Below the pieces are notes generated by a model. The model was not told the DNA's origin. It saw nothing but the letters and a program-made list of their open reading frames with translations, and did not search any database. Source: Actinomycetota bacterium (GTDB lineage: Bacteria > Actinomycetota > Acidimicrobiia > Acidimicrobiales > UBA8592). Taken from it: a DNA stretch of 9,366 bases. The stretch lies in the NCBI GenBank assembly GCA_002715425.1, contig PAYW01000013.1, positions 7,267 through 16,632 on the forward strand, given 5' to 3'. This document shows positions 1-5,998 of this stretch, piece after piece. Both the position numbers and the translations under genes were made by a program. Within the stretch, counting starts at the first letter, position 1; every line of letters starts with the position of its first letter.

Positions 1-114
1 ATTCCCAAAATAATCATGACAAATGCCACAGGTGATCCACGTCACAATCGCCTAAATTTCTTGGAATAGTTAGATAACGTTCATTATGTAAGTCCCCCCC
101 CTTACAAACATAGG

Positions 115-148
115 AACCCCCGGGTCGTTCTCCTTGCGTCCGGGGGTT
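115..148. other. GC-rich hairpin, role unclear
   Basis: AACCCCCGG (115-123) is the exact reverse complement of CCGGGGGTT (140-148), with a 16-base loop whose ends could add G-U pairs. No clear U-tract follows on either strand, so it is not a standard terminator. The C8 run at 94-101 could pair with the same G5 tract, and GGTTT (145-149) can instead pair with AAACC (157-161), so mutually exclusive folds are possible. Confidence 0.45.
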
Positions 149-254
149 TACTATTGAAACCTTCACAACTAGCTTTTCAGCTTTGGAATACGAAGACAAG
201 ACTATGTTTCATAATGGTGTGAGGTGGTTCGTCTTTTAGAAAATTTCTATTGGT

Positions 255-283
255 GTGACATGTGTAACTGGGACAAATGTCAC
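255..283. promoter_or_regulatory. 7-bp inverted repeat, possible operator
   Basis: GTGACAT (255-261) and ATGTCAC (277-283) are perfect reverse complements separated by 15 bases. The right half lies inside the word GACAAATGTCAC, which has a near copy at 18-29. A 7-bp dyad can occur by chance in a region this size, so the call is tentative; the recurrence of the word is what makes it worth recording. Confidence 0.3.
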
Positions 284-304
284 GTACTGAAAAGATGTAA
301 AACC

Positions 305-345
305 ATGAAAATTAATTTATTTTAATAAGGTCCATTAATTTTCAT
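305..345 (+). promoter_or_regulatory. Perfect 12-bp inverted repeat abutting the rhodopsin RBS
   Basis: ATGAAAATTAAT (305-316) and ATTAATTTTCAT (334-345) are exact reverse complements with a 17-base AT-rich loop (317-333). The right arm ends at 345 and the Shine-Dalgarno sequence starts at 346. As RNA it would form an A/U-rich stem next to the ribosome site, possibly stabilising the message or tuning initiation; as DNA it could be a repressor or activator site overlapping the promoter. There is no U-tract, so termination is unlikely. The dyad itself is certain; its function is inference. Confidence 0.65.
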
Positions 346-352
346 AAGGAGG
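346..352 (+). promoter_or_regulatory. Shine-Dalgarno sequence selecting a TTG start for the rhodopsin
   Basis: AAGGAGG is a near-perfect anti-16S match. It lies 4 bases before TTG at 357 but 16 bases before the first in-frame ATG at 369. The spacing therefore favours TTG, on the short side of normal. The ATG at codon 5 is the alternative start. Confidence 0.7.
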
Positions 353-356
353 AAAG

Positions 357-1073
357 TTGGATAACGTAATGCTCACAGGAGGAGACTACACACTGGTCTA
401 CAACGTCCTTTCATTTGGAACGGCTGTAATGTTCGGTGCTTTTGTTTACTTCCTTACACAAATGAGGTCAGTTAATAAGCAATACCAAGCAGGTATCGCA
501 GTTTCGGCAATTGTCGTTGGAATAGCCGGATACCACTACTACAGAATCTGGTCAGATTTCGGCGAAGGTGTAATGAACGAAGGTTACCGTTACGCCGATT
601 GGCTCATCACCGTTCCCCTACTGATTATTGAGCTTCTTATTGTTCTAGGAGTCGCAAAACAGGATCGTCGGAGTCTCATGCTCAAACTCGTTCCGGCAAC
701 AATTCTGATGGTCGGACTCGGATATCCGGGTGAAGTTGCTGATGGAAATGGAGCTAAATGGACTTTCTGGGTTCTCGCTATATTGCCATTCATCTACATC
801 CTTAAGACTCTTTATGGCGAGCTGCAAAAAGCTGGCCAAAGAGAAACAGGAGCAGTAGCTTCCCAGATTAAAAACGCTACCTATGTTCTTCTTACGACAT
901 GGATGGTCTACCCCATCGCTTACCTGTTCCCGATCTTTGATGGAGAGTCAGAAATATTGGAAACTTTGCGGCAGGTTGGGTACACATTTGCTGATATCAC
1001 AGCGAAAGGCCTTTATGGTCTTATGATCTTGTGGATTGCTAAGGCTCGGACTGAAGCAGAAGTAACCGGCTAA
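357..1073 (+). CDS. Light-driven proton-pumping rhodopsin (xanthorhodopsin/actinorhodopsin-like)
   Basis: This is a seven-helix retinal protein of 238 residues that should pump protons outward across the cytoplasmic membrane. Helix C carries RYADWLITVPLLIIE: D81 (Schiff-base counterion), T85 and E92 (proton donor) form the DTE set of proteorhodopsin-type proton pumps. H60 in helix B matches the counterion-partner histidine, and helix G has D213 and retinal-binding K217 (FADITAKGLYG). L89, at the spectral-tuning site, predicts green absorption. GYPGE (122-126) and WMVYPIAY (182-189) match family helices D and F. No signal peptide is visible, as in actinorhodopsins. W138 sits where antenna-binding rhodopsins have a fenestration glycine, so a carotenoid antenna looks unlikely. 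The start is TTG. The gene has its own terminator and appears monocistronic. No retinal synthesis genes lie nearby. Confidence 0.97.
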   Translation: MDNVMLTGGDYTLVYNVLSFGTAVMFGAFVYFLTQMRSVNKQYQAGIAVSAIVVGIAGYHYYRIWSDFGEGVMNEGYRYADWLITVPLLIIELLIVLGVAKQDRRSLMLKLVPATILMVGLGYPGEVADGNGAKWTFWVLAILPFIYILKTLYGELQKAGQRETGAVASQIKNATYVLLTTWMVYPIAYLFPIFDGESEILETLRQVGYTFADITAKGLYGLMILWIAKARTEAEVTG

Positions 1074-1091
1074 ACGTTTTTACCTCCCTAG

Positions 1092-1124
1092 GTTGGCCAG
1101 TCTTCGGACTGGCCAACTTTTTTT
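1092..1124 (+). terminator. Rho-independent terminator of the rhodopsin gene
   Basis: An 11-bp perfect stem (1092-1102 with 1107-1117) is closed by a C(UUCG)G tetraloop, one of the most stable RNA loops, and is followed by seven T (1118-1124). It begins 18 bases after the stop codon and separates the rhodopsin from the helicase gene. Confidence 0.95.
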
Positions 1125-1527
1125 AACTTGGAACTATTAGAAGCTTCTATCCAAGCCCTGTAGTCTTACTTACTATGTGTTGGAGTATGTCTTGTTTGTG
1201 GCTGGCAGCCTTAGTCCTTCTCTGGATCTAGAGCTAATAGGGATCTCCGGTCATTCACTAATAGTGGTTGTTAAACATTCATTCTCTTCATCCACTGGGA
1301 AGTCATTTATTCCTTCCGATCTTACGAAGGTATATTTCAAAGATATTTTGTGAACAAGGATTGTGCCATCCGTAACAATAAGAGGAACTAAACTTACAAG
1401 TAGCTATGATCAACAGGTCATGATTGCAATACTGCTGCTTCGTAAGTTCGATTTATTAATTGGTTAACTTAAGAGATTCTCAACACCTACGTCATCAGCA
1501 ATCATTCTCTAAGTAACTAGGAACTGT
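1125..1527. other. Non-coding spacer before the helicase gene
   Basis: About 400 bases without a credible ORF, RNA gene or repeat that I can support. CTTACGAAG (1321-1329) is the reverse complement of CTTCGTAAG (1438-1446), but at that distance a 9-bp match is not significant. The helicase promoter presumably lies near the right end, yet no clear -35/-10 pair stands out. Confidence 0.5.
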
Positions 1528-2964
1528 ATGCCAACAAAATTTTCAGATCTCGGAGTCCCTCAATGGATAGACGAAGCCCTTAATCAAAGAGGGATTTCAG
1601 AACCATTTGAAATTCAAGAAAAGACAATCAAAGATGGGTTAGAAGGCAAAGACATCTGTGGAAGAGCGCCGACCGGATCTGGGAAAACCCTCGCTTTTGG
1701 CATACCGCTTGCAGCCAAGACACAAGCATCTAAGCCAAGAAAGCCACAAAGCCTGATTCTTGCGCCAACAAGAGAATTAGCACAGCAGATTTGTAATGAA
1801 CTTCGGACGTTTAGCGGAAAAAGAACAGTCTTTGTAGTTTATGGTGGGGTTGGTTATGGCCCTCAACGTAAAGCTTTAGCCAACGGAGTGGATATTCTTG
1901 TTGCTTGTCCAGGGCGCCTTGAAGATCTAATAGAGCAAAAAGAGTTGAATTTAGAAGCAGTAAAGCAGGTAGTTATTGATGAAGCTGACCGGATGGCTGA
2001 TATGGGGTTTATGCCTGCCGTCAAAAGGATCCTTGATCAAACCTCTAATGATCGGCAGACGATTCTTTTCTCAGCAACTCTTGATAGGGATGTAGAACAA
2101 TTAAAGAAACGGTATCAACGCGACCCGGTGCTTAGGGAGGTAGGCGATAAGACTCCTGACATCAAACAGGCAGTACATACATATTTTGTAGCTAAAAAAT
2201 CAGAAAAATCAGAAATTGCTGCTGAAGCAGTTAAAGCTATGTGGCCGGCGATTATTTTTTGTCGGACAAGGCATGGATCTGACCGTTTAGTAAAGCAACT
2301 TAAACGGTTTGATATCGCTGCTGAATCTATTCACGGTGGCAAAAGTCAAAACCAAAGGCAAAGAGCGCTTAAGAACTTTAGTAAGGGCAAAGTCCAAGCG
2401 CTTGTCGCTACAGATGTAGCCGCTCGTGGGATACATGTTGATGGAGTTGAACTTGTAGTACATTTCGACCTTCCTGAAGATCATAAAGCGTATATTCACC
2501 GGTCTGGGAGAACAGCCAGGGCAGGAAATAAGGGAATAGTTTTTTCCATTATTCAGCCAGATCAAAAACGGGCAGCGCAGAAAATGCAAGCTCGTTTAGG
2601 TATCAGCGACTCGATTCATAAAATTCAACCAGAAGAGTTAGCTACATTAAGTTCTGCTGCTAGCTCCAGAAACCATCAGGGTTCACGGCCGAAACAGCAA
2701 TCGCCAAAAGACTCAGGCCAACGCAAGAAAACTGCTCACAAGAAATCTTCTAACAATCATGGAAATCAGAAGTCAAAGAAGCGCTCTCAAACCATGAACC
2801 AGAAACCTAAAGGTAAGAACTCATCTCATAAAAACCGAAACTCGAATAAAAATAAATCCCATAAGTCACAGTCAGGTGGAAATAAGAGGAAATCTGAAGT
2901 CAAGCACAATGGAAGACCAAACCGGAAAGCTAGACGCGCTCACTTGCAACCTACCAAAAGATAA
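1528..2964 (+). CDS. DEAD-box ATP-dependent RNA helicase (RhlE/CsdA-like)
   Basis: This 478-residue superfamily 2 helicase would unwind short RNA duplexes using ATP, acting in ribosome assembly, mRNA turnover or cold adaptation. All core motifs are visible: Q motif (F5, Q30), motif I APTGSGKT (47-54), Ia PTREL (80-84), GG (106-107), Ib CPGR (127-130, Cys replacing the usual Thr), II DEAD (151-154), III SAT (182-184), IV around IIFCRTR (242-248), V ATDVAARGI (294-302) and VI HRSGRTARAG (324-333). Residues from about 380 to the end form a Lys/Arg/Asn/Ser/Gln-rich, probably disordered tail typical of RNA-tethering extensions. AGGA (1519-1522) lies 5 bases before the ATG. No terminator is evident after it. 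The exact subfamily cannot be assigned by eye. Confidence 0.95.
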   Translation: MPTKFSDLGVPQWIDEALNQRGISEPFEIQEKTIKDGLEGKDICGRAPTGSGKTLAFGIPLAAKTQASKPRKPQSLILAPTRELAQQICNELRTFSGKRTVFVVYGGVGYGPQRKALANGVDILVACPGRLEDLIEQKELNLEAVKQVVIDEADRMADMGFMPAVKRILDQTSNDRQTILFSATLDRDVEQLKKRYQRDPVLREVGDKTPDIKQAVHTYFVAKKSEKSEIAAEAVKAMWPAIIFCRTRHGSDRLVKQLKRFDIAAESIHGGKSQNQRQRALKNFSKGKVQALVATDVAARGIHVDGVELVVHFDLPEDHKAYIHRSGRTARAGNKGIVFSIIQPDQKRAAQKMQARLGISDSIHKIQPEELATLSSAASSRNHQGSRPKQQSPKDSGQRKKTAHKKSSNNHGNQKSKKRSQTMNQKPKGKNSSHKNRNSNKNKSHKSQSGGNKRKSEVKHNGRPNRKARRAHLQPTKR

Positions 2965-3063
2965 AAGGCTAATAGTTAGATCCGCTGGCATACGATTTAC
3001 TCAATAACCAAGGATTCAAACTTCCAACCAACATTCTTGTAGGGAACTACCAACTTGGAACAG

Positions 3064-3144
3064 ATGGCTCTAACGAAGAAGAAGGCTGAGCGTGACGCTA
3101 AGGGCAAGCTAAGAATCAAAGATCCTCCATATCAACCTCAGTAA
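3064..3144 (+). CDS. Possible 26-residue small protein, unrecognised
   Basis: An ATG-initiated ORF encodes a short, very hydrophilic peptide: a Lys-rich start (MALTKKKAERDAKGK) and a Pro/Tyr/Gln ending (DPPYQPQ). An in-frame TAG at 3040-3042 limits extension. A TTG at 3055, nine bases after AGGGA (3041-3045), is an alternative start adding three residues. It ends 42 bases before the acyltransferase gene. I recognise no family. It could be a real small basic protein, a leader peptide or chance; composition and a possible RBS are the only support. Confidence 0.25.
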   Translation: MALTKKKAERDAKGKLRIKDPPYQPQ

Positions 3145-3186
3145 AACATAACCACAACACATCTCAGACACGTATGATGATTACTT

Positions 3187-5406
3187 ATGCGTACTCGTAC
3201 CACAAAACGTTCAGAACTATGGCCTGACCCTGGAGATGGATTTCGAACTGACATTGAAGGGCTTAGAGGTATATCAGTCCTACTCGTTGTGTTATTCCAT
3301 TTAGAAATCAGCGTGTTTTCAGGAGGTTTTGTTGGTGTAGATGTATTTTTTGTAATCTCTGGGTACTTACTAACTTCCTTATTCTTTAAAGAGATTGAGC
3401 GGAAAGAATTCGTCAATATCTTTGCTTTCTTTTCTCGAAGAATTAGACGCCTTTTGCCTGCTTCAGTCCTTACTGTCTTTGGAACTGTATTAATTGGGTG
3501 GCTTGCTCTTTCTCCCTTTGCTCTCGAAGAACTAATTAAGGATGCTTTTACTGCATCTACCTACTCGATGAACTTTCGTCTAGTCCATCAAGCAACAGAT
3601 TATTTAGGTTCTCAATCAAGCCCATCAATCTTTCAACACTATTGGTCCTTAGCCGTTGAGGAGCAATTCTATTTAATTTGGCCTTTTGTCTTTGCGGGAT
3701 TTGCAAAATTAAAGATCTCAAGAGAACAAATCGGAATCTTGATGGTAATTCTTATTGCAATATCGTTCGGTTTTTCAGTTATTCAAACTGAACAAAATGA
3801 AATATGGGCCTTTTTTATGTTGCCGACACGAGCTTGGGAAATGGCGCTGGGTGCTTTAATTGCTTGTTACAAGGACCAGATTTTACTCCTTAACGAAAAG
3901 TTAATTGAGATTCTTGGTTTCATTGGTTTGGCTAGCATATTGATCCCCTGTGTTCTCTACGATGACTTCACACTCTATCCAAGTTGGCGAGCTGCTTTTC
4001 CTGTAATCGGAACCGCTTTGATAATCTGTTGTGCTGGTTCGACCATTAGTAAAATTTTAAGTTTCAAAGTATTAACTTCAATTGGAAAATACTCATATGG
4101 GTGGTATCTGTGGCATTGGCCTCTTATCTGCCTTGCAAAGAGATACTACTTTCAGCAAAACGACTTATTTGTAAGTTCCATTGCCTCAATCATTGCATTT
4201 TTCGTGGCTGTAATTTCCTACAAGGTAATTGAGAAACCTATTAGAGAGTTAAAGGTTTTTTCAACACGACCAAAAAAAGGTGTTGCCATAGGGATTCTCT
4301 TGACTGGATTATCTGTCCTAGTTTTATTGATCGCTTTTTACACCAGGCCTATCTCAACCATCCAACTATCATCTTCCCAAAACGAAAACTCTGTTTCTGA
4401 AGTATCTTCAAACAATTCTTCTGAAGAAATCTCTGAGCCCCCAATAGCATCAGAAGATCTTACAAGTTCCGTATCAGTTCCTGATACATTGAATGACCAT
4501 TCACAGGATGACCAAGAAATAGAGAATCCTACGAATGCCACTCCAGTTCCTGACATCATGAATGTTTATTTACCGGGACACCAAGAAAGACTAGCTGAGG
4601 GAGCACAATTACAAGTTTTACCTGATTACGTTGGTTTAGGCGGGCCCAATCCAAAAATTTATGGAGATGGCCAAGGGTGCCATGTAGGTGTCGTTGGACG
4701 CACTTCCCCTTTATGCGAATATGGAGATACCGGTGCTAGTCGAACGATGGTTCTATTTGGGGATTCACATGCAGCTTCTTGGTTCCCATTATTTGATCAA
4801 TTCAGCCGGGAGAAAGGTTGGCGCTTATTATCAAGGACTAAGAGTTCTTGTTTTGTGGAAGATTTAAGATTCCCTCTGTATGGAACTGACTTGGAATACA
4901 CAAAGTGCGCTGATTGGAAAAATTGGGTTGTAAATGAATTGAAGGAGAATCCAGTTGATCTAGTTGTTGTTGTGACGAAACGTAAAGACGTTGAAATATT
5001 AAGAGATCAGTTCTCGGTTGAAGAATGGCAATCAGGACTGGTTTCGACACTAAATTCATTCCGTTCTGTTAGTCCAGAGGTCGTTCTGATTGGAGCTACT
5101 CCTCTTCTAAATAACCATGCTAGAGAATGTGTTACTTCATACCCGAATAATCTAGATTTCTGTCATGGGAAATTTGAAGACGTTGTACCTTCCGATTATC
5201 AAGCGATAGAAATCCAAAGTGCAGATGATGCTCAAGTGAAGTACCTTCCCACTATTGACTTAGTTTGCACAGATACTATTTGTCCCGTTGTGGTAGGCAA
5301 TAACGTTGTGTATCGGGATAGACAACATCTAACAAAAGACTTTGTTCTCGAACTTAAAAATTTAATCTCTATAAGGCTATTGAATGCCGGAATCAATCTC
5401 GATTAA
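3187..5406 (+). CDS. OafA/YrhL-type membrane O-acyltransferase with C-terminal SGNH domain
   Basis: This 739-residue two-domain enzyme would take an acyl (usually acetyl) group through the membrane and esterify surface polysaccharide or another envelope glycan. Residues about 20-390 form a multi-helix acyltransferase-3 domain: EGLRGISVLLVVLFH (24-38, with H38), GGFVGVDVFFVISGYL (46-61), FFSRRIRRLLPA (81-92) and HYWSLAVEEQFYLIWP (151-166). A Ser/Glu/Asn/Pro-rich linker spans about 395-455. The extracytoplasmic SGNH domain shows the nucleophile block GDSH (525-528) and the catalytic DRQH (711-714). This architecture matches OafA/OatA relatives; the acceptor is unknown. ATG 3187 is the first possible start after an in-frame TGA at 3178 and has no visible Shine-Dalgarno sequence. 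The gene looks more AT-rich than the rhodopsin and transporter genes, which could mean transfer. Confidence 0.93.
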   Translation: MRTRTTKRSELWPDPGDGFRTDIEGLRGISVLLVVLFHLEISVFSGGFVGVDVFFVISGYLLTSLFFKEIERKEFVNIFAFFSRRIRRLLPASVLTVFGTVLIGWLALSPFALEELIKDAFTASTYSMNFRLVHQATDYLGSQSSPSIFQHYWSLAVEEQFYLIWPFVFAGFAKLKISREQIGILMVILIAISFGFSVIQTEQNEIWAFFMLPTRAWEMALGALIACYKDQILLLNEKLIEILGFIGLASILIPCVLYDDFTLYPSWRAAFPVIGTALIICCAGSTISKILSFKVLTSIGKYSYGWYLWHWPLICLAKRYYFQQNDLFVSSIASIIAFFVAVISYKVIEKPIRELKVFSTRPKKGVAIGILLTGLSVLVLLIAFYTRPISTIQLSSSQNENSVSEVSSNNSSEEISEPPIASEDLTSSVSVPDTLNDHSQDDQEIENPTNATPVPDIMNVYLPGHQERLAEGAQLQVLPDYVGLGGPNPKIYGDGQGCHVGVVGRTSPLCEYGDTGASRTMVLFGDSHAASWFPLFDQFSREKGWRLLSRTKSSCFVEDLRFPLYGTDLEYTKCADWKNWVVNELKENPVDLVVVVTKRKDVEILRDQFSVEEWQSGLVSTLNSFRSVSPEVVLIGATPLLNNHARECVTSYPNNLDFCHGKFEDVVPSDYQAIEIQSADDAQVKYLPTIDLVCTDTICPVVVGNNVVYRDRQHLTKDFVLELKNLISIRLLNAGINLD

Positions 5407-5469
5407 CCGCCTTGCTCTAGGTATCAAAGAAGAATAACTCTCTCAACAGGGACTTTAAGTGTAGGGGTG

Positions 5470-5494
5470 CTAGAGGCCTTTATTTACAAGGTCT
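5470..5494. repeat. Folded repeat, copy 1 (upstream of the small gene)
   Basis: CTAGAGGCCTT followed by TATTTACAAGG nearly matches the sequence at 5754-5776. It can fold as TAGA/TCTA plus CCTT/AAGG with a bulged GG and a TATTTAC loop. It lies 46 bases before the small gene's ATG. There is no U-tract, so it is not a normal terminator. Confidence 0.5.
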
Positions 5495-5539
5495 AAGAGT
5501 TTCGTGATGTTTTGTTTGTTGGCGGTTACAGTTCTTTAT

Positions 5540-5665
5540 ATGGGTAAACCTCCGAAAATGAGAAAAGGCAATAGTCGTGTTACCGAAAAAGGGACGCGTC
5601 CAAAAGGACAAGAGAAAAAAGCTGAGAAGGCAACACACGTGCATGGGCCGGATTGCAACCACTAG
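5540..5665 (+). CDS. Small basic protein with C-terminal His/Cys cluster, unrecognised
   Basis: The ORF encodes 41 residues: a basic N-terminal half (MGKPPKMRKGNSRVTEKGTR), a Lys/Glu stretch, and an ending HVHGPDCNH. H33, H35, C39 and H41 form an H-x-H-x3-C-x-H cluster that could bind a metal such as zinc or copper. Its ordered composition, with the metal-ligand-like residues gathered at one end, argues for a real gene, although no good Shine-Dalgarno sequence precedes it. An in-frame ATG at 5507 would add 11 hydrophobic residues; I prefer 5540 because the sequence turns protein-like there. I do not recognise a named family and assign no function. It stands between the acyltransferase and transporter genes, flanked on both sides by copies of a folded repeat. 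Confidence 0.55.
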   Translation: MGKPPKMRKGNSRVTEKGTRPKGQEKKAEKATHVHGPDCNH

Positions 5666-5707
5666 GTCCTTAACTGTGTGACTATCCTTTAATTACTCTC
5701 TGAAGCC

Positions 5708-5740
5708 GTTACAAGCGTTACATCCGTAACTATTTGTTAC
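5708..5740. promoter_or_regulatory. Phased GTTAC pentamer array, candidate regulator site
   Basis: Four pentamers start at 5708, 5717, 5726 and 5736: GTTAC, GTTAC, GTAAC (the reverse complement) and GTTAC, so spaced 9, 9 and 10 bases. Near-helical spacing suggests cooperative binding by a response-regulator-like protein. The pentamer fits the gTnAc half of the actinobacterial GlnR box, but GlnR half-sites are normally about 11 bases apart, so this is resemblance only. Confidence 0.4.
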
Positions 5741-5753
5741 ATATATAGAGGGT

Positions 5754-5784
5754 CTAGAGGCCTTGTGTTTACGAGGGGCTTTAG
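5754..5784. repeat. Folded repeat, copy 2 (downstream of the small gene)
   Basis: It shares CTAGAGGCCTT and a near-identical continuation with copy 1. It folds as CTAGAG (5754-5759) with CTTTAG (5779-5784) and CCTTG (5761-5765) with CGAGG (5772-5776), enclosing a TGTTTA loop and a small internal loop. Several loop and stem bases differ from copy 1 while pairing is kept, using G-U pairs. No T-run follows. Confidence 0.5.
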
Positions 5785-5796
5785 GAGCATCTAATA

Positions 5797-5818
5797 GTTT
5801 GCTTTATGATTAGCAAAC
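5797..5818. promoter_or_regulatory. 7-bp inverted repeat upstream of the importer operon
   Basis: GTTTGCT (5797-5803) and AGCAAAC (5812-5818) are perfect reverse complements around an 8-base spacer. The geometry would suit a dimeric repressor or a small RNA hairpin. It lies 180 bases before the binding-protein start. A dyad of this length may be chance. Confidence 0.3.
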
Positions 5819-5998
5819 GACTTCAAAGTTGGATCTTAATGATTACTACAAATGGGAATCGGAAAGAAACTCTTGAATATTGATCTATAGGTGTTTCTCC
5901 GATACCTTTATTTCATCAATAAATTCTCATTTTAAAAGAGCTGGCAGTGTCAGTCCATTCTGTAGGTCATTTGAGAACCAAAAATTAAAGGGGAAGAA

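Larger units (their letters stand above)
1..356. other. Non-coding leader region upstream of the rhodopsin gene
   Basis: I see no credible gene here; the only long open frame (complement 14-199) has no protein-like character and runs across a GC-rich hairpin. The region holds a run of eight C at 94-101, a 9-bp hairpin at 115-148, a dyad at 255-283 and a 12-bp dyad at 305-345. A 12-base word, GACAAATGCCAC at 18-29, recurs with one change as GACAAATGTCAC at 272-283. I could not place a convincing -35/-10 pair. The likely role is promoter, 5' leader and perhaps the 3' end of a gene lying left of the window. Confidence 0.6.
5666..5998. other. Regulatory-looking spacer before the ABC importer operon
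   Basis: This 333-base stretch has no credible ORF. It contains the GTTAC array (5708-5740), the second folded repeat (5754-5784) and a dyad (5797-5818), and ends with the ribosome site AGGGG (5989-5993), 5 bases before the binding-protein ATG. The operon promoter is expected here, but I could not fix its -35/-10 elements. Confidence 0.6.

Noticed and set aside
14..199. Complement-strand ORF of 61 codons at the left end
   Set aside because: No hydrophobic core, no domain and no ribosome site, and it crosses a strong GC-rich hairpin. It reads like chance open frame.
237..247. Short palindrome AGAAAATTTCT
   Set aside because: Only five paired bases per arm in AT-rich DNA; not enough for an operator call.
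1321..1446. 9-bp inverted repeat CTTACGAAG / CTTCGTAAG, arms 108 bases apart
   Set aside because: With that separation a 9-bp match is expected fairly often in a 450-base spacer, and no flanking pairing extends it.
3022..3060. TTCCAA / TTGGAA inverted repeat in the spacer before the acyltransferase
   Set aside because: Six-base arms with a wide loop are expected by chance.
5480..5662. Antisense ORF over the small His/Cys gene
   Set aside because: The sense frame has the more protein-like composition and a clustered ligand motif; the antisense product shows no recognisable feature.
5941..5953. Near-palindrome CTGGCAGTGTCAG
   Set aside because: It is imperfect and short, with no second copy that would support a binding site.
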